From Desulfofustis limnaeus (GTDB lineage: Bacteria; Desulfobacterota; Desulfobulbia; Desulfobulbales; Desulfocapsaceae): DNA of 64,000 nt. Position 1 is the stretch's first letter, and every line of letters begins with the position of its first letter. Position numbers and translations under genes: made by a program. The notes beneath the pieces were generated by a model. The model was not told the DNA's origin, ran no database searches, and worked only from the letters and a program-made list of their open reading frames with translations. Where the stretch lies: assembly GCF_023169885.1 (NCBI RefSeq), contig NZ_AP025516.1:62001-126000 (forward strand), written 5' to 3'. Positions 34,482-43,832 of the stretch are shown in pieces.

Positions 34482-35510
34482 ATGGAAAAGAAGCGATTTG
34501 TCGAAGAGCTGGTCGACGGTGAACACCTGGATGATCTTTTTCTGGTAAAGAGTTCCCGTCTGGCGGAGACCCGGGCCGGCAAGCCGTTCCTGATGCTGAC
34601 CATCGGGGATCGGAGCGGTGAGCTGACCGGGCCTGCGTGGGACAATGCCGAGGCTCTGGAAACGGTCTGCACGGTCGGTTCGGTGGTGCGGATACGGGGA
34701 CAGATTCAAACCTACAACAACAAGCTGCAGATACAGGTTAAGGATGCGGAAGCGGTAGACGATTCGCTGTGGCGCCCGGAAGACTTCGTCACGGCGAGCA
34801 GCCGTAGCCAGCGAGAGATGCGCGACGAACTCGATCGTTTGATCGGGACCGTGCGCACCCCGCCGTTGCGCAAGCTGTTGAAAAACCTTTTCAATACCGC
34901 AGCGATCGCCGCATCGTTTCAGACAGCACCGGCGGCAAAAGGTATCCATCACGCCTATCTCGGGGGGCTCTTCGAACACTCTTTATCCATGGCCAAGGTG
35001 GCAGGGCTGCTGGCTGATCATTATCCTGGTATTGATCGGGATCTCCTGATAGCGGGGGCCTTGCTCCACGATATCGGCAAGACCGAGGAATTGTTGAACG
35101 ATACCGGGGCAATCGACTATACCGAGGTGGGGCGTTTGAAGGGGCATCTGGTGATCGGGTGCGAATTGGTCGGTCGCGCCGCCCGAGCAATCGACGGTTT
35201 TCCCGAAGATTTGTTGACCCACCTGCAACACCTGGTGCTCAGCCATCACGGTCGACTCGAATTCGGTTCGCCGGTGGTGCCGATGACCCCAGAGGCGCTG
35301 CTGCTCAGTTTTGTCGATGACCTGGACGCCAAAATGAATCTGGTGGAGCAACTGCGCCGCAAAGTGAAGGGGGAAACGGCGCAGTGGAGCGACTATCAGC
35401 GCAGCTTGGAGCGTTTCCTGCTGCTGCGCCCGCTTGGCGGTGGAGGTGAGCGCCATGGGGCAACAGAAGAGAAAACGGAGATTCCCAGCAGGCAAAAAAG
35501 CCTGTTTTGA
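34482..35510 (+). CDS. YhaM-like OB-fold + HD-domain 3'-5' exonuclease
   Basis: 342 residues from the ATG at 34482 (GGAG upstream); an in-frame ATG 87 nt earlier would overlap the previous gene. The N-terminal OB fold (KPFLMLTIGDRSGELTGPAW, RIRGQIQTYNNKLQIQVKD) is followed by an HD phosphohydrolase domain: HHAYLGGLFEHSLSMAKVA, ALLHDIGKTEEL, LVLSHHGRLEFGSP. This is the YhaM arrangement, an exoribonuclease or DNA exonuclease in Firmicutes. It is 15 nt upstream of holB. Confidence 0.82.
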   Translation: MEKKRFVEELVDGEHLDDLFLVKSSRLAETRAGKPFLMLTIGDRSGELTGPAWDNAEALETVCTVGSVVRIRGQIQTYNNKLQIQVKDAEAVDDSLWRPEDFVTASSRSQREMRDELDRLIGTVRTPPLRKLLKNLFNTAAIAASFQTAPAAKGIHHAYLGGLFEHSLSMAKVAGLLADHYPGIDRDLLIAGALLHDIGKTEELLNDTGAIDYTEVGRLKGHLVIGCELVGRAARAIDGFPEDLLTHLQHLVLSHHGRLEFGSPVVPMTPEALLLSFVDDLDAKMNLVEQLRRKVKGETAQWSDYQRSLERFLLLRPLGGGGERHGATEEKTEIPSRQKSLF

Positions 35511-35524
35511 TAACGGGATGATTC

Positions 35525-36508
35525 ATGACCGAGGATCGATTGCTCTTTCCCGGATTGCAGGGGCAGGAAAAGGCCAAGACGTTGCTGCGACGAGTTACTG
35601 AATCGCGGCGGTTGGCCCATGCCTATTTGTTCCGCGGGCCCGACGGTGTGGGAAAGCGGCTCTGTGCCTATCTTTTCGGAGCCTTTCTGAATTGCCTTGA
35701 GCCCACCGGCAACGGGGCCTGCGGCCGGTGCCTCTCATGCCGCAAATATCTATCGGGCAACCATCCCGACTTTATCGTCGTCAGCCCGGAAAGCGGTACC
35801 ATAAAAATCGATCGTATCCGTGAGCTGTGCCGCTCTTTGTCCTACCCGCCCTATGAATCGGCAATGAGGATCGTGGTCATGGAGGATGTGCATCTGCTGC
35901 GTACGGAGGCTGCCAATAGTTTGCTGAAAACCCTTGAGGAACCACCCGCTCAGAACCTGCTGATTTTGACGGCGGAATCGAGCCGTACGGTCCTACCGAC
36001 GATCCTCTCCCGCTGCCAGATCATACCGTTCTATGGTCTCAACGATGAACAGGTGAAGCAGGTCTTGCAGGACAAGGAGCCGGTACTGAGCGAAGAAGAG
36101 GTGCGGACCCTGGTGCTCATGGCGGCCGGAAGCCCCGGACTGGCTTTACGTTTGCGTCGGGAGGGTATTGTTTCGCTGTGGCAGGAGGTGCTGACGGTAC
36201 TGAGTGGCCAGGTCGATGAAGCGAGCCGGATTTCTGCGGTATTGTGCTGTGCCGAGCGTCTGGCGGAATTGAAGGAACATCTGGTGGTGTTGTTCGACCT
36301 GTTGCAGATCTGGGTGCGTGATGGTCTGTTGGCCCAGCAGCAGGCCGGTGTGACGGCAGCGGTTGATGGCGCCCGGGCCAGATTGAACGCCATCGACCGG
36401 GCCCGGCAGCGATTGGCGAGGAATTGCAACCGCTCCCTGGTCTGTGAGACACTGCTTTTTGATTTACAGGCAACAGTGCCTGGAGTATCATTTAAAGTTC
36501 ACCATTAG
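35525..36508 (+). CDS. holB: DNA polymerase III delta' subunit
   Basis: 327 residues. An AAA+ clamp-loader subunit: HAYLFRGPDGVGKR (a P-loop whose last residue is Arg, as commonly degenerate in delta'), the zinc module CGRCLSCRKYLSGNHPD, VVMEDVHLLRTEAANSLLK (Walker-B-like) and sensor ILSRCQIIPF. It forms part of the clamp loader that places the sliding clamp on DNA. It heads a string that continues with ricT and metG. Confidence 0.88.
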   Translation: MTEDRLLFPGLQGQEKAKTLLRRVTESRRLAHAYLFRGPDGVGKRLCAYLFGAFLNCLEPTGNGACGRCLSCRKYLSGNHPDFIVVSPESGTIKIDRIRELCRSLSYPPYESAMRIVVMEDVHLLRTEAANSLLKTLEEPPAQNLLILTAESSRTVLPTILSRCQIIPFYGLNDEQVKQVLQDKEPVLSEEEVRTLVLMAAGSPGLALRLRREGIVSLWQEVLTVLSGQVDEASRISAVLCCAERLAELKEHLVVLFDLLQIWVRDGLLAQQQAGVTAAVDGARARLNAIDRARQRLARNCNRSLVCETLLFDLQATVPGVSFKVHH

Positions 36509-36541
36509 CGCCTAAAAGACGGTGCTTGCAACGGTTCGAAG

Positions 36542-37519
36542 ATGATGAGTCAGTTGAATCCCACGCATGAGCAAAATGAACAGCCACAATCAGATGAGCT
36601 GTTCTATTATCGCATCAGGTTCCGGGAGAACGGCCAGGAATTCAGTGCCTCTGCACGGATGGGTGATCTGCGGCGTGGCGATACGGTTATGGTTAAGACC
36701 GATCATGGGCTTGAGCCGGCTCGCATCTATGGGTCCGCCCCGGTCGATCCGACCGGAGTGTTGCTGCGCAAGGTCAGCTGCGAGATCTCCCGCCGGCCGA
36801 CGTCTGACGAAGACAACCGTTACCAGAATCTGGCCGGCCACGAAGAGGTCGCCTTTGCCACGTGTGAGCGGCTGATCGAAAAGCATCAACTGGTGATGCG
36901 CCTGATCAACGTCGAGAAGTTTTTCAACAGCAGCAAGATGATCTTTTATTTCACGGCCGACAATCGGGTCGATTTCCGGGGGCTGGTAAAAGATCTGGTG
37001 CAGGAGTTCCGTACCCGAGTGGAGATGCGCCAGGTCGGGGTCCGTCATGAAACCAAAATGATTGGCGGGATCGGTATCTGCGGGCGGGAATTGTGCTGCT
37101 CCTCGTTCATGAAGAAATTCGACTCCGTCTCCATCAAAATGGCCAAGGAACAGGATCTGCCGCTCAATCCGGCCAAGATATCCGGGGTCTGCAATCGCTT
37201 GCTCTGTTGCCTCACCTATGAGTATGACACTTATCGTAAGCAGCGCCGAGGCATGCCGAAGGTGGGGCGAAAGATCAAGATCGGCAACGAAGTGTACCGG
37301 ATCAAGCGACAGAATCCCCTGCAACAATCGCTCGTGATCGGAACAGCCGAAGGAGAAGAGCGTCTGGTCTGCAAAACCGAATGGTCTGCCGGTGAACTGC
37401 TCCACCCCGATAAACAGATCAAGAAAACCGGTCGGAAAACTGAAAATGACGACCAGGCGGAAGATGAGCTTGACAAGAGTCGAGGCGACCACGATAAGGA
37501 CGCCAGCAACGAATCATGA
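36542..37519 (+). CDS. PSP1-domain protein (RicT/YaaT family)
   Basis: 325 residues. The PSP1 core is present: LFYYRIRFRENGQEFSA, FYFTADNRVDFRGLVKDL, IGICGRELCCSSFMKKF and ISGVCNRLLCCLTYEYD. The four cysteines are the cluster ligands of RicT in Bacillus, where the Ric complex holds [4Fe-4S] clusters and affects RNase Y. A charged, low-complexity tail follows. holB-ricT-metG order is common in bacteria. It overlaps the metG start by 4 nt. Confidence 0.87.
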   Translation: MMSQLNPTHEQNEQPQSDELFYYRIRFRENGQEFSASARMGDLRRGDTVMVKTDHGLEPARIYGSAPVDPTGVLLRKVSCEISRRPTSDEDNRYQNLAGHEEVAFATCERLIEKHQLVMRLINVEKFFNSSKMIFYFTADNRVDFRGLVKDLVQEFRTRVEMRQVGVRHETKMIGGIGICGRELCCSSFMKKFDSVSIKMAKEQDLPLNPAKISGVCNRLLCCLTYEYDTYRKQRRGMPKVGRKIKIGNEVYRIKRQNPLQQSLVIGTAEGEERLVCKTEWSAGELLHPDKQIKKTGRKTENDDQAEDELDKSRGDHDKDASNES

Positions 37520-39456
37520 CCACCTACATAACTACCCCGATTTATTACGTTAATGCTCAGCCCCACCTGGGCCATGCCTACACCACCATTGTCGCCGACG
37601 TGTATAGCCGCTATCGACGGCTCTGTGGTGACGACGTGCGCTTTCAGACCGGAACCGACGAGCATGGCGACAAGATCGTCGAGGCGGCTGGTAAACAGGG
37701 AGAGGCCCCGCGGGCCTACGCCGACCGCATCGCCGAGGAATTTCGCCGGACCTGGCCACTGCTGCAGATCAACTATGATCGTTTCATCCGGACCACGGAG
37801 GCTGACCATATTCGTACCGTGCGCTCGATCCTGCAGAAGGTGTACGATGCCGGCGATATCTATTTCGACCGCTACTCCGGGCTGTACTGCACGGGCTGCG
37901 AGCGGTTCCTCATCGAGCGGGAACTGGTGGACGGCAAATGCCCCGATCACCAGGTGGAACCTAAGGAGATTTCCGAAGAGAATTATTTCTTCCGGATGTC
38001 CAACTATCAACAGCACTTAATCGATCACATCAAGGCCCATCCGGAATTCGTTACCCCCGAGCGTTATCGCAACGAGGTGCTCTCCTTTCTCAACGAACCC
38101 CTTGAAGATCTCTGCATTTCCCGGCCCACCAGCCGGCTCACCTGGGGAATAAAACTCCCGTTCGATGAGCGGTTCGTCACCTACGTCTGGTTCGATGCCC
38201 TGATTAATTATTTGACCGGGATCGGTTATCCCGACGATCCCGATTACCCACGGTGGTGGAGCGGTGCCGAGCATTTGATCGCCAAAGACATTCTCAAACC
38301 GCATGCCATCTACTGGCCGACCATGTTGCTTGCAGCGGGTGTGCCGTTGTATCGCAAGTTGCATGTCCATGGCTACTGGAATGTGGAGAACACCAAGATG
38401 TCGAAGAGTCTGGGCAATGTCATTCGGCCGGAACGGCTGGTGGATCTCTACGGCATCGATACGGTGCGCTATTTCCTCATGCGGGAGATGGTCTTCGGGC
38501 TCGATGCCTCGTTCAGCGGTGAGGCCATTGCCGCCAGACGCAATGCCGACCTGGCCAATGATCTGGGCAACCTGTTCAGCCGTAGCCTGACCATGATCGA
38601 CAAATATTGCGGCAGTCTGGTGCCGAGGTCGAGGGACCTCGAAGACCAGGATCGGGACCTGCAGGAGCAGGCGGCAACCATGCTTGCCGAATATGGCAAG
38701 CAGATGGACGAGTTCGCATTTCATCGTGGTTTGCAGGCTGTCTGGGATTTTGTCGGGGCCGCCAACCGGTACATTGTCAGAAACGAGCCATGGGCTTTGG
38801 CCAAACAGGAGCACCTGCGACCGCGACTGGAGACCGTGCTCTACCATCTGGCCGAGAGCCTGCGCTTGCTGGCCCTGGTGCTCCAGCCGGTGATGCCGCA
38901 GGCTGCCGGTGCCATGCGCGACGCACTCGGCATCGGCCAGGAGGCCGAAGGGCTGACCCTGAAGGATGGTGCTGGCTGGGGATGGCTCCAACCGGGAGGG
39001 GCAATCGGGAAACCGGTGACGCTCTTTCCCCGCTTGGAGACGCCGCAGTCCGCAGCCGCGCCGCAGCAGAAGCAAAGAAAGGTGGAGAAAAAGCCGACTC
39101 AGGAGCCAGAGACGATGGAATCGCTGGTGGCAATTGATGACTTTCGAACCATCGAATTGCGTGCTGCCCGGATTATCGCAGCGGAGCCGGTCGCCCAATC
39201 GGAACGACTCCTCCGCTTAACCGTTCTGGCGCCTGATGAGCGGACCGTGGTCGCCGGCATAGCCGGCTCCTACCGCCCGGAAGACCTGGTTGGCCTGACG
39301 GTGGTGTTGGTGGCCAATTTGAAACCGGCAAAGCTTCGAGGCATCGTTTCTCAAGGTATGGTGCTGGCGGCAAAACAAAGCAAAAAAGACGGTACCGAAC
39401 AGTTCACGCTGGCCACCCTGGCCGATACGGTGAACCCAGGGACCAGGATAGCCTGA
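37516..39456 (+). CDS. metG: Methionyl-tRNA synthetase
   Basis: 646 residues. The HIGH motif appears as PHLGHAYTT near residue 16, the zinc knuckle as CTGCERFLIERELVDGKCPD near 130, and KMSKS as TKMSKSLGN near 296. A C-terminal EMAP/Trbp111-like tRNA-binding domain begins near 540 (IDDFRTIELRAARIIAAE, VVAGIAGSYRPEDL, KPAKLRGIVSQGM). Full length for a MetG with the C-terminal dimerisation domain. Its start codon overlaps the ricT stop. Confidence 0.93.
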   Translation: MTTYITTPIYYVNAQPHLGHAYTTIVADVYSRYRRLCGDDVRFQTGTDEHGDKIVEAAGKQGEAPRAYADRIAEEFRRTWPLLQINYDRFIRTTEADHIRTVRSILQKVYDAGDIYFDRYSGLYCTGCERFLIERELVDGKCPDHQVEPKEISEENYFFRMSNYQQHLIDHIKAHPEFVTPERYRNEVLSFLNEPLEDLCISRPTSRLTWGIKLPFDERFVTYVWFDALINYLTGIGYPDDPDYPRWWSGAEHLIAKDILKPHAIYWPTMLLAAGVPLYRKLHVHGYWNVENTKMSKSLGNVIRPERLVDLYGIDTVRYFLMREMVFGLDASFSGEAIAARRNADLANDLGNLFSRSLTMIDKYCGSLVPRSRDLEDQDRDLQEQAATMLAEYGKQMDEFAFHRGLQAVWDFVGAANRYIVRNEPWALAKQEHLRPRLETVLYHLAESLRLLALVLQPVMPQAAGAMRDALGIGQEAEGLTLKDGAGWGWLQPGGAIGKPVTLFPRLETPQSAAAPQQKQRKVEKKPTQEPETMESLVAIDDFRTIELRAARIIAAEPVAQSERLLRLTVLAPDERTVVAGIAGSYRPEDLVGLTVVLVANLKPAKLRGIVSQGMVLAAKQSKKDGTEQFTLATLADTVNPGTRIA

Positions 39457-39471
39457 AAACGGGGAGATGCT

Positions 39472-39771
39472 ATGTTTGTTGCGGGGAATTTTCTTGCGGC
39501 TGTGGCTGGGATTATCGATTTTCTGCTGACCGTTTACCTGTGGGTGATCATCGGCAGGGCAGTGATTTCTTGGGTAAACGCCGATCCCTACAATCCGATT
39601 GTCCGTTTTCTCTACGAAGTTACTGAGCCGTTACTGGGCCGTATTCGGCGCGCCTTGCCGGTAAGCATGGGCGGGCTGGATCTGTCACCGGTCATTTTAA
39701 TCATCATTATCATGTTCTTACAGAGTTTTCTGGTTCCGACCCTGAGACAGATGGCGCAAGGGATCGGCTGA
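39472..39771 (+). CDS. YggT family membrane protein
   Basis: 99 residues with two hydrophobic segments (AVAGIIDFLLTVYLWVIIGR and the C-terminal SPVILIIIIMFLQSFLV) around the family signature WVNADPYNPIVRFLYEVTEP and the LLGRIRRALP turn. In other bacteria YggT lies next to division or osmotic genes. Here it precedes divIVA and yggU, the same order as in many genomes. Confidence 0.85.
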   Translation: MFVAGNFLAAVAGIIDFLLTVYLWVIIGRAVISWVNADPYNPIVRFLYEVTEPLLGRIRRALPVSMGGLDLSPVILIIIIMFLQSFLVPTLRQMAQGIG

Positions 39772-39819
39772 TTTCAGCATGTTCTGTACATTTCTCCATG
39801 CCAGCAAAGGGAGGCGATC

Positions 39820-40827
39820 ATGGCGATAACTCCGCAAGCCATAAAGGATCAGGAGTTCCAATCGAGATTCAGGGGTTATGATACCGTCGAGGTCAAGGCG
39901 TATCTGGAACTGATCGCCGAAGAGTTTTTTGAAGTGCTGGAGAAAATTCGCCAGCAAGAGGAGGCGATTGGAGACCTGGAGCGGCAACGTGAGTTGGCCG
40001 ATGAGGTGAACAAGCGGCTGGAGGGTGATTGCGAAGCGGCCCAACGGACCATCGAAGAGTTGCGTCTGGGCATGGCGGAAAAGGATAGTCGGCAGGCTGA
40101 ACTGCAAAAGGAGTTTGAGGAACTGCAGACCGCCCTGGATGATTTCGAACAGGAACGCAAAGAGTTTGAAGAAGAATTGAGCGAGGCCGAGGCCCGGGTT
40201 TCCGAACGTGATGAGTTGCTGCGGGCGAGCCGCTTGGAAATGGAGTCCCTGCGCAATAAAATTGCCTTTCTGGAAGAGCAGCACAAGGAATTAAAACAAG
40301 AAGAGATCGATTTCAAACGGACCATCGGGGCTGCGCAGCGTTTTGCCGACGACCTGATGGACAAGACGCGGAGGGAAACCGAAGAACTGTTACACCTGAG
40401 CGAGGAACGAGCCCAGGAGATGCTGCGCGCCAGTGAAGAAAAAAGCAACCAAGCCCTGCAGGCGACGCGAGACGAAATCGAGCGATTGCGCCAGACGGCC
40501 TATGCGGAGCTGTCGCGGCTGCCAGAAGAAATCGAGCGACTGAGCCGGCAGCGCAAACAGGCCCGTGACGAATTGCAAGCCATTCTTACCCGTCATCTCG
40601 AGGAACTCGAGTCCTTTTCAGCGGTCGAGGAACAGGTGGTTCGATACGACTACGAGGAGCTGTTTCAGAAAATCGAGTTTCCAGAAGATGACAATGGATC
40701 CCTCGATGAATTGGATTCCATTGCCATGGATTTGACGTTGACCGAAGAAATCTCTGAAACCGAGGATGAGGATCTACGCCGAAAACTCGAAGAAGGGGGC
40801 GTCGCCTATCTCAGTGACGAGGAGTGA
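39820..40827 (+). CDS. divIVA: DivIVA-domain coiled-coil protein
   Basis: 335 residues. The N-terminal DivIVA lipid-binding segment is recognisable: ITPQAIKDQEFQSRFRGYDT and VEVKAYLELIAEEFFEVLE. About 220 residues of continuous heptad coiled coil follow, then an acidic C-terminus. It probably localises to curved membrane at poles or septum. It is unusually long compared with about 165 residues in Bacillus. It overlaps the start of yggU. Confidence 0.85.
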   Translation: MAITPQAIKDQEFQSRFRGYDTVEVKAYLELIAEEFFEVLEKIRQQEEAIGDLERQRELADEVNKRLEGDCEAAQRTIEELRLGMAEKDSRQAELQKEFEELQTALDDFEQERKEFEEELSEAEARVSERDELLRASRLEMESLRNKIAFLEEQHKELKQEEIDFKRTIGAAQRFADDLMDKTRRETEELLHLSEERAQEMLRASEEKSNQALQATRDEIERLRQTAYAELSRLPEEIERLSRQRKQARDELQAILTRHLEELESFSAVEEQVVRYDYEELFQKIEFPEDDNGSLDELDSIAMDLTLTEEISETEDEDLRRKLEEGGVAYLSDEE

Positions 40828-41159
40828 TGACGGCGACTATCGTCGGATGTGGCAAAGATGGCAGTGCGACGGTCAGGGTCCATGTTCAGCCGCGGTCGGC
40901 GCGGAGCCGGTTGTGCGGGATTCATGACGGCCGCCTGAAACTAGCGGTCAATGCACCGCCGGTTGATGGCAAAGCCAATCGAGCCGTGGCCGAGTTTCTC
41001 GCTCACGTGCTGGGGGTGAAAAGCAGCAGTGTGACGCTGCTCTCCGGCCTCCAGTCCCGAAAAAAACTCTTTGGCGTGGCGTCGCTTTCGGAAGCGGAGG
41101 TACGGCAGCGGCTTGCCGGTTTGTTGATGATGCCGGCCGAACCCGAGGATCAGCTCTGA
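40827..41159 (+). CDS. yggU: DUF167/YggU family protein
   Basis: 110 residues from the ATG at 40827, inside a TGATG overlap with the divIVA stop. Family core: VRVHVQPRSARSRLCGIHDG, LKLAVNAPPVDGKANRAV, FLAHVLGVKSSSVTLLSG. Function unknown; commonly linked to yggT and divIVA. Confidence 0.83.
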   Translation: MTATIVGCGKDGSATVRVHVQPRSARSRLCGIHDGRLKLAVNAPPVDGKANRAVAEFLAHVLGVKSSSVTLLSGLQSRKKLFGVASLSEAEVRQRLAGLLMMPAEPEDQL

Positions 41160-41191
41160 CCGGCCGGAATGTTCAGACAGGAGGTACTGGC

Positions 41192-41905
41192 ATGGGTACA
41201 AAGGAGCAGGCTGCCGCCAGACGCTTTGTTGTTGGCAACTGGAAATGCAGCAAAAACCTCGATCAAGCGCAGGACTGGTTGACTCATTTCGCCAGTCGTT
41301 ATCGGCCGACTTCGCAGCTGCAGGTGGTTGTTGCCCCGCCCATGCTCTGGTTGGTGTCGCTTGCCGAACAGTTGCGGGCCTTGAACCTGCCCGGCGTGAG
41401 CCTTGCCGCCCAGGATATCTCACCGTTTCCCCGGGGCAGCTATACCGGTGCTATTGCCGCAGATATGTTGAAGGGAGTGGCCGACTATGCCATTATCGGG
41501 CATAGCGAACGGCGGCGCTATTTTCACGAAACGTCGCAGGATGCGGCCAATAAGGTATATGAAGCGGCGGACGCCGGTATCAAGCCGATCATCTGCGTCG
41601 ACACCACCTATGCCCTGTCGCAGTTGGCGCCTTTGGCCGATTTGGACTGCGAACAATTACTGATCGCCTATTGCCCGGTCGACGCGATGACCTACCGCGA
41701 ACCGCAGCGGCGTGATACGGTGGCCGAGGCGGCCCGTTTCATCGGCGATATCCACCCCTCCCGACCCATTATCTACGGTGGCTCGATAACCCCTGAAAAT
41801 GCCGGAGAATATGGATCTATTACCGGTATTTCCGGTCTCTTCGTCGAGGCGTCCAGTCTTGATCCATCGGCCTTTGCGGAAATCTGCCAGGCACTGACGG
41901 CGTGA
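41192..41905 (+). CDS. Triosephosphate isomerase-like protein lacking the catalytic glutamate
   Basis: 237 residues, a little short for TIM. FVVGNWKCSKN (Lys), AIIGHSERRRYFHE (His) and IIYGGSITPENA (phosphate loop) are conserved. The segment normally reading AYEPVWAIGTG is AYCPVDAMTYR: the catalytic Glu is Cys (codon TGC at about 41672), Trp is Asp and loop 6 is rewritten. It should be unable to perform the normal proton transfer, so it is either a repurposed paralog or has a different substrate. It follows yggU by about 30 bp with GGAGG before the ATG. A standard tpiA is expected elsewhere. Confidence 0.75.
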   Translation: MGTKEQAAARRFVVGNWKCSKNLDQAQDWLTHFASRYRPTSQLQVVVAPPMLWLVSLAEQLRALNLPGVSLAAQDISPFPRGSYTGAIAADMLKGVADYAIIGHSERRRYFHETSQDAANKVYEAADAGIKPIICVDTTYALSQLAPLADLDCEQLLIAYCPVDAMTYREPQRRDTVAEAARFIGDIHPSRPIIYGGSITPENAGEYGSITGISGLFVEASSLDPSAFAEICQALTA

Positions 41906-42066
41906 ATCCCGACGAGTGGTGTATCCGGATTGAGCGAATTTTTGAGCGATACGGGTAATTGGCCCGGCGAAGGCATCACTGCCACACGCTGTCCTCGGCC
42001 AGATCACCGTCATGCCTCGGCTGACAGACAGGCCACCCGTGGCGAGGTGTGTTTTCCAGCAAGGCC

Positions 42067-42115
42067 CCTCTCGTTTCCCCGGTCGTAGCTACGCATGCTC
42101 AAGTCGGATGAACCC
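42067..42115. repeat. Fragment of the variant repeat seen in copy C
   Basis: CTCTCGTTTCCCCGGTCG then TAGCTACGCATGCTCAAGTC resembles the extra block inside copy C (21246-21285). The flanking ends of the 142-bp family are not visible here, so it may be a separate small repeat. Confidence 0.4.
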
Positions 42116-42117
42116 GG

Positions 42118-43812
42118 TTATTTGCTCTTTTTCTTTGGCAGGAGGAAGGAAGCGATGAAGCCTGCCGAGTAGAGAGCCGCCAGAATCAAACCAATCACGC
42201 CAAGATGGCCAATAAGCCCCTGTTGCGTTGAAATCCGGTCAGCCAGAAGCAGGATGGAGGAGCCAACGATCAGGGCGGAGATGATCATCGCCATGCCCAT
42301 CAGCCGGCTTGCCTGGTCAATTTTTTCCCCGAGGTGCTCGATCCGCATCAATTCGAGGTTGAGGGTGAAGCGGTTGTGCCGGGCGTGATCGAGGAAGCGT
42401 TGGATGTCGCCGGGCATGTCTTCGAGCAGCAGCAGGTAGTTGACCAGTGATTTCTGCAACCGCTTTCTGATGGCGCCAATGCCGTAGCGGTTGGTCACCA
42501 CCTCCTCGATTTCCGGCTCCACGTGGGACAGGACGTCGAACGTCGGATCGATCTCGGCGGCGACGCTTTCGATGGTGGACAACGCCTTGACCAACAAGAG
42601 CAGATCGCTCGGGCAACGGATTTTATAGCGCTGCAGCATGGCGAAAAAATCGCCGAGCAACGCGGCCAGGTCGATATGCTTGAGCGGGGTTGCCTGCACC
42701 TGGTCGATCAGGTGTTGCAGATCGACACGAAAATCGCGGCGATCGGTCACCTGGGGATTGACGTCGGTCAGTTCGATGACGACCCGGCACAATTTCTGAA
42801 TATCACCTTTGATGACCCCGGCGACCAGATCGACGAGCTGCTCAGCCGTTCGTTTGTCCAGGTGGCCGGTCGTGCCGCAGTCGATAAAACAGAGTCGTCC
42901 TCCAGCCAACAGGAAAATGTTGCCGGGGTGCGGATCGGCATGGAAAAAGCCGAAGGTGAGGCATTGCTTGAAGACCGCCTTGGTAGCGTTGGCGACGATG
43001 GTTCGGCGCAGCTCCGGCCGCAGCTCGGTCGAATCGACCAGAGACAGCGGTCGCCCTTTTATCTCCTCCAGGGTCAGGACATTGCGTGTGGTTGCCTGCC
43101 AATAGACCTTGGGAAAAGAGATGTCAGCGTCGTTTTCGAAATAGCGATGCAGTCGTTCGGTGGCCTGGCCCTCCTGGATGAAATTGACTTCCCGCAGCAA
43201 TTCCCGGGAGAATTCCTGGGCTACCTCGATGGGGCTGTAACCGAGATCGCTGAAATAGGATTCCACCAGCTGAGCCAACCCTTCCAGCAACAACACATCG
43301 TCTTCCACCCGCTCCCGGTTCCCCGGCTTCAAGACCTTGATAACGACCTCTTCACCACCAGCCAACCGGGCTCGATGAACCTGAGCCAGAGAGGCTGCAG
43401 CCAGGGGAACCTTGTCGATTTCGACGAAAAGCGATTCGAGACGCCCGGGAAACTCCTGGTGCAGCACTCCTTCGATCTCCACATAGGAGACCGGTGAAAC
43501 CTTATCTTGCAGGAGCGAGAACTCTTCGGCCCAATCCGCCGGAATCAGGTCCGGACGGGTCGACATTATCTGACCAATCTTGATGAACGTCGGTCCCAAC
43601 CGCTCGAGCACCATGCGGGCTCTGACCGGTCGGCTCAACGTCTCATAGTGAGGGTGCCGGTCGGCCTCGATATCTTCGCGTGATTTTCCGAGTATCCGGT
43701 GCAGTCCGGTTTCCGTTATCACTTCACGAAAACCGAATTGCGACAGAACCTTGATGATTTCAGCAAGCCGTTTGGTGTTTTTAAAGGTCTTCCTGATCGA
43801 CGTAATTTTCAT
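42118..43812 (-). CDS. ubiB: UbiB/AarF/ABC1-family atypical kinase
   Basis: 564 residues. The ABC1 signature FIKIGQIMSTRPDLIP (KxGQ) lies near residue 76, AAASLAQVHRARL near 138, EEVVIKVLKPG near 153, HADPHPGNIFLL and LCFIDCGTTG near 295-315. Two C-terminal membrane helices (MAMIISALIVGSSILLLAD, GVIGLILAALYSAGFIASFL) anchor it. In other bacteria UbiB supports quinone synthesis; sulfate reducers use menaquinone, so it may serve that or general lipid transport. HDOD gene upstream on the same strand. Confidence 0.87.
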   Translation of the reverse strand: MKITSIRKTFKNTKRLAEIIKVLSQFGFREVITETGLHRILGKSREDIEADRHPHYETLSRPVRARMVLERLGPTFIKIGQIMSTRPDLIPADWAEEFSLLQDKVSPVSYVEIEGVLHQEFPGRLESLFVEIDKVPLAAASLAQVHRARLAGGEEVVIKVLKPGNRERVEDDVLLLEGLAQLVESYFSDLGYSPIEVAQEFSRELLREVNFIQEGQATERLHRYFENDADISFPKVYWQATTRNVLTLEEIKGRPLSLVDSTELRPELRRTIVANATKAVFKQCLTFGFFHADPHPGNIFLLAGGRLCFIDCGTTGHLDKRTAEQLVDLVAGVIKGDIQKLCRVVIELTDVNPQVTDRRDFRVDLQHLIDQVQATPLKHIDLAALLGDFFAMLQRYKIRCPSDLLLLVKALSTIESVAAEIDPTFDVLSHVEPEIEEVVTNRYGIGAIRKRLQKSLVNYLLLLEDMPGDIQRFLDHARHNRFTLNLELMRIEHLGEKIDQASRLMGMAMIISALIVGSSILLLADRISTQQGLIGHLGVIGLILAALYSAGFIASFLLPKKKSK

Positions 43813-43832
43813 CTTCCCGGTCGAGCGAGAGG

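Noticed and set aside
38017-39198. 393-codon minus-strand open frame opposite metG
   Set aside because: Shadow frame of metG; no start signal and no family resemblance.
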